The notes beneath the pieces are model-generated. The model had not been told where the DNA came from. It worked only from the letters and a program-made list of their open reading frames with translations, and did not search any database. From Thermoleophilaceae bacterium (GTDB lineage: Bacteria > Actinomycetota > Thermoleophilia > Solirubrobacterales > Thermoleophilaceae), in the NCBI GenBank assembly GCA_013696905.1, contig JACCXP010000151.1, positions 1-6,081 on the forward strand: a stretch of DNA of 6,081 nt, written 5' to 3'. Positions 4,565 to 6,081 of the stretch are shown here, one piece after another. Each line of letters begins with the position of its first letter. Within the stretch, counting starts at the first letter, position 1. Made by a program: the position numbers and the translations under genes.

Positions 4565-5152
4565 CTAGCGGCTGGGCGAGACGATGCCCGTCAGCAGCCA
4601 GCCCAGACCGCTGTCGAAGTTGGCGAGCATCTCCGCGCTGGGCGGCTCGCGTGCGCCGCTTGCCTCGATCGGGGGGCGGGTGGCGAAGGCGGCGAAGCCG
4701 ATCGTGTAGACGAGTAGCACGCGCAGCGCCTCGCGCGCGCGCCGTCCGGTCACGCCCGCGCGAGCCAGCAGCGCGAGCATGACGTCCCCGAGGCGCTGCG
4801 CGTTCGGCCCGCGGGCTCCCTGGCGGGCGAGGTAGAGCGGCACGAGCTCGGCGTGGGCGAGGAGGACGCCGTACGTCGAGGCCATCAGAGAGTCGAGACC
4901 GGCCACCGGGTCCTCGAGGTCCGCCGGAGGCGCCTCGACCTCCGCGAGGACGCCGTCGAGGATCTCGTCGATGAGCGCCGTCTTGCCCGCCACGTGGCTG
5001 TAGAGGGCGTTCGGGCTCACCTGGAGGCGCTCCGCGAGCGCGCGCATCGTAAGCGCCTCGAGGCCGCGCTCGGCGAGCAGCTCACGCGCGGCGACGAGCA
5101 CGCGATCGCGCCCGAGGCCCGCGCGTTGACCAGGATTTCGACGGCTCGCCAC
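4565..5152 (-). CDS. TetR-family transcriptional repressor
   Basis: From GTG 5152 the product is 195 residues, typical for TetR regulators. The N-terminal domain has LGRDRVLVAARELLAERG (13-30) as helix 1 and the helix-turn-helix LTMRALAERLQVSPNALYSHV (34-54), followed by GKTALIDEILDGV (56-68). The C-terminal domain (about 75-195) is helical and hydrophobic, with YLARQGARGPNAQRL and ALRVLLVYTIGFAAFATRP, resembling the TetR C-terminal ligand and dimer domain. The in-frame ATG at 5224 is rejected: its 24 extra residues would be coded by the operator region itself and would overlap the divergent start. With TACAGT at 5165-5160 as -10, transcription would begin at or near the GTG, giving a leaderless message. 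It is divergent from the DLH-family hydrolase gene and probably represses both itself and that gene. The inducer is unknown. Confidence 0.88.
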   Translation of the reverse strand: MASRRNPGQRAGLGRDRVLVAARELLAERGLEALTMRALAERLQVSPNALYSHVAGKTALIDEILDGVLAEVEAPPADLEDPVAGLDSLMASTYGVLLAHAELVPLYLARQGARGPNAQRLGDVMLALLARAGVTGRRAREALRVLLVYTIGFAAFATRPPIEASGAREPPSAEMLANFDSGLGWLLTGIVSPSR

Positions 5153-5159
5153 CTTGCTT

Positions 5160-5165
5160 ACTGTA
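5160..5165 (-). promoter_or_regulatory. Probable -10 of the tetR promoter
   Basis: On the minus strand TACAGT (5165 to 5160) lies 7 nt before the GTG start at 5152 and inside the upstream operator copy. The spacing puts the transcript start at or within two bases of the GTG, fitting a leaderless mRNA. No good -35 is visible at 16-18 bp. Confidence 0.45.
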
Positions 5166-5175
5166 CGTTGTCCAG
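5161..5175. promoter_or_regulatory. TetR operator copy 1 (imperfect palindrome)
   Basis: CTGTACGTTGTCCAG matches operator copy 2 at 12 of 15 positions and starts exactly 20 bp before it, about two helical turns. Two of its seven base pairs break the dyad. It covers the -10 of tetR and the -35 of the hydrolase gene. Confidence 0.65.
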
Positions 5176-5196
5176 CTAAGCTGTACGCCGTACAGT
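5168..5196 (+). promoter_or_regulatory. Promoter of the DLH-family hydrolase gene
   Basis: TTGTCC (5168-5173) as -35 and TACAGT (5191-5196) as -10 are separated by 17 bp, the best sigma70-like pair in the window. Operator copy 1 overlaps the -35 and copy 2 overlaps the -10, so bound repressor would block RNA polymerase. Confidence 0.65.
5181..5195. promoter_or_regulatory. TetR operator copy 2 (perfect palindrome)
   Basis: CTGTACGCCGTACAG is a perfect dyad with 7-bp arms around one central base, located between the divergent starts and over the -10 of the hydrolase gene. Size, symmetry and position are typical of TetR-family operators. Binding by the adjacent TetR is inferred. Confidence 0.75.
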
Positions 5197-5204
5197 AGAA
5201 CGGC

Positions 5205-5211
5205 AAGGAGG
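5205..5211 (+). promoter_or_regulatory. Shine-Dalgarno of the DLH-family hydrolase gene
   Basis: AAGGAGG, 11 nt before ATG 5223. It is a near-perfect ribosome site, in contrast to the absent one of the divergent tetR gene, as expected for a well-expressed target and a poorly expressed repressor. Confidence 0.7.
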
Positions 5212-5222
5212 AAGTCCGGGTC

Positions 5223-5816
5223 ATGAGCCAGATCGCGCTGTTCCATTCCGTCCTCGGCGTGCGTCCCGGCGTGGTCGACGCAGCCGATCGCCTGCGCGCT
5301 GCGGGCCACGAGGTCGAGGTCGTCGACCAGTACGACGGCCGGGTCTTCGACGATTACGACGTGGCCTCCGCGTACGTGGAGTCGATCGGCTTCCCCGCGC
5401 TGATGCAGCGTGCCGCGGACGCCGTCGAGAACCTCCGCGACGGCTTCGTAGCCGCCGGCTTCTCGAACGGCGCCGGCATGGCCGAGCACGTCGCGACCCA
5501 GCGGCCCGTCGGCGGCGTCGTGATGGTCTCAGGCGCCCTCCCGCTCGACATGCTCGGTGTCGAGGCGTGGCCGGCGGGCGTCCCGGCCCAGATCCACTAC
5601 ACGCTCGGCGACCCCCTCCGCAACCAGGAGTGGGTCGATGCGGTCGCCGATGCCGTCCGCTCCGCCGGGGCGCCGCTCGAGCTTTTCGACTACCCGGGCA
5701 ACGGCCACCTATTCACCGACGCCTCGCTGCCCGGCGAATACGACGCAGGCGCAGCCGCGACGCTCTGGAACCGCGTTCTCGCTTTCTGCGACGCGGCGGG
5801 TGCCACCCCGGCGTAG
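5223..5816 (+). CDS. Dienelactone hydrolase family protein (alpha/beta hydrolase)
   Basis: A 197-residue alpha/beta hydrolase of the dienelactone hydrolase family, cytoplasmic, without signal peptide. The opening IALFHSVLGVRPGVVDAADRLRAAGHEVEVVD fits the strand, loop and helix start of the family. The nucleophile elbow is GFSNGAG with Ser81; classical dienelactone hydrolases of chlorocatechol degradation have Cys there, so this is a Ser variant. The other probable triad members are Asp130 (YTLGDPL) and His162 (GNGHLF), in DLH order and spacing. The length is slightly below the usual 230 or so. It has its own promoter with two TetR operators and a strong SD, so it is likely induced when the TetR ligand is present. 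The substrate could be a lactone or ester, but the sequence does not show which. Such small DLH-like proteins are common in actinobacteria and mostly uncharacterised. Confidence 0.88.
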   Translation: MSQIALFHSVLGVRPGVVDAADRLRAAGHEVEVVDQYDGRVFDDYDVASAYVESIGFPALMQRAADAVENLRDGFVAAGFSNGAGMAEHVATQRPVGGVVMVSGALPLDMLGVEAWPAGVPAQIHYTLGDPLRNQEWVDAVADAVRSAGAPLELFDYPGNGHLFTDASLPGEYDAGAAATLWNRVLAFCDAAGATPA

Positions 5817-5834
5817 CCCTGTTCGAGTGGCCTA

Positions 5835-5850
5835 ACGCCGACTCTGGCGT
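5835..5850. terminator. Weak hairpin between convergent genes
   Basis: ACGCC and GGCGT (5835-5839 and 5846-5850) can form a 5-bp stem with a 6-nt loop between two convergent genes. There is no T tract on either side, so termination is uncertain. Confidence 0.25.
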
Positions 5851-5855
5851 GCCCA

Positions 5856-6081
5856 TCACTCCGGGGCCAACACCTCGTTGCCGCTCAGGCGACCGTCGAC
5901 GCCGGTTCCGTTGGCGGCGGCGGGCAGCGAGGTGGTCGGCGGCCTCTCGCTCGCGGGGTCGGGCGGCCGCTTGCGGTCGACCGCCAGCGACAGGGCCACC
6001 CCGACACCCAGGATCAGCAGCACGCCGGCCAGCGAGACGATCGGCGGCACGTGGACGACCTCCTCGAGGAGCAGCCGGGCT
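5856..6081 (-). CDS. C-terminal end of a membrane protein, possibly TerC family (partial)
   Basis: The minus-strand frame is open from the right edge of the window down to a TGA at 5856-5858, giving about 75 residues with no start in view. It begins ARLLLEEVVHVPPIVSLAGV, followed by one hydrophobic span (VSLAGVLLILGVGVALSLAV, about 20 residues), a basic DRKR stop-transfer cluster, and a Pro/Ser/Thr-rich tail of roughly 40 residues. The pattern of a Leu-rich stretch, a xVxxVP-like turn, a last transmembrane helix ending in SL and then a basic patch resembles the end of TerC/Alx integral membrane proteins, which are linked to metal (manganese) export and tellurite resistance. This is recognition from a short tail and could be wrong. 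A GTG at 6050 could start a 64-residue protein, but the frame continues upstream with conserved-looking sequence, so a partial gene is preferred. Confidence 0.5.
   Translation of the reverse strand, partial: ARLLLEEVVHVPPIVSLAGVLLILGVGVALSLAVDRKRPPDPASERPPTTSLPAAANGTGVDGRLSGNEVLAPE

Noticed and set aside
5159..5161. Codon at 5161-5159 as a GTG start for tetR
   Set aside because: It reads GTA on the minus strand; the first usable GTG is at 5152.
1..6081. CRISPR array, tRNA/rRNA genes, insertion sequence or attachment site
   Set aside because: By eye I found no regularly spaced repeats, no tRNA-like cloverleaf ends, no transposase and no terminal inverted repeats. A tRNA or Rfam scan was not possible.

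Overview
The window reads as very GC-rich chromosomal DNA, probably from an actinobacterium. The reasons are strong G/C bias at third codon positions, frequent GTG and TTG starts, several apparently leaderless or SD-poor genes, and 4-nt gene overlaps. The protein types (an RHH/MazF toxin-antitoxin pair, a SAM methyltransferase typical of actinobacterial genomes, GluQ-RS) fit this. A deep-branching actinobacterial lineage is possible, but I cannot fix the taxon from the sequence alone.

Layout. (1) 61-768 (+): a type II haloacid-dehalogenase-like HAD enzyme. It meets tail to tail, sharing a CTAG, a GluQ-RS (glutamyl-queuosine tRNA-Asp synthetase) on the minus strand (765-1688). (2) An AT-rich promoter/operator island (about 1740-1763) lies between the GluQ-RS start and a tightly packed plus-strand cluster, 1770-4429: RHH antitoxin, MazF-type toxin (TTG start), N-terminal half of nitrile hydratase beta, C-terminal half of nitrile hydratase beta, cobalt-type nitrile hydratase alpha, and a class I SAM methyltransferase. 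Every junction in this run is a short overlap or a 1-nt gap, so it looks like one transcript. (3) 4426-4545 (-): a decayed VapC/PIN toxin remnant with an internal deletion. (4) 4565-5816: a divergent TetR-type repressor and dienelactone-hydrolase-family gene sharing a compact control region with two 15-bp operators exactly 20 bp apart. (5) 5856 to the right edge (-): the C-terminal tail of a membrane protein, possibly of the TerC family.

The most notable system is the central operon. It encodes a three-subunit nitrile hydratase in which the usual beta chain is split into two genes, with the two active-site arginines now on separate polypeptides. It is placed one nucleotide behind a MazEF-type toxin-antitoxin pair and translationally coupled to a methyltransferase. 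No nitrile hydratase activator (p14K/NhlE type), amidase or cobalt transporter is visible in the window. Split-beta enzymes are known (thiocyanate hydrolase, toyocamycin nitrile hydratase), so the split itself is not new. The toxin-antitoxin linkage, the methyltransferase partner and an altered residue next to the metal-binding motif are the parts worth a second look.
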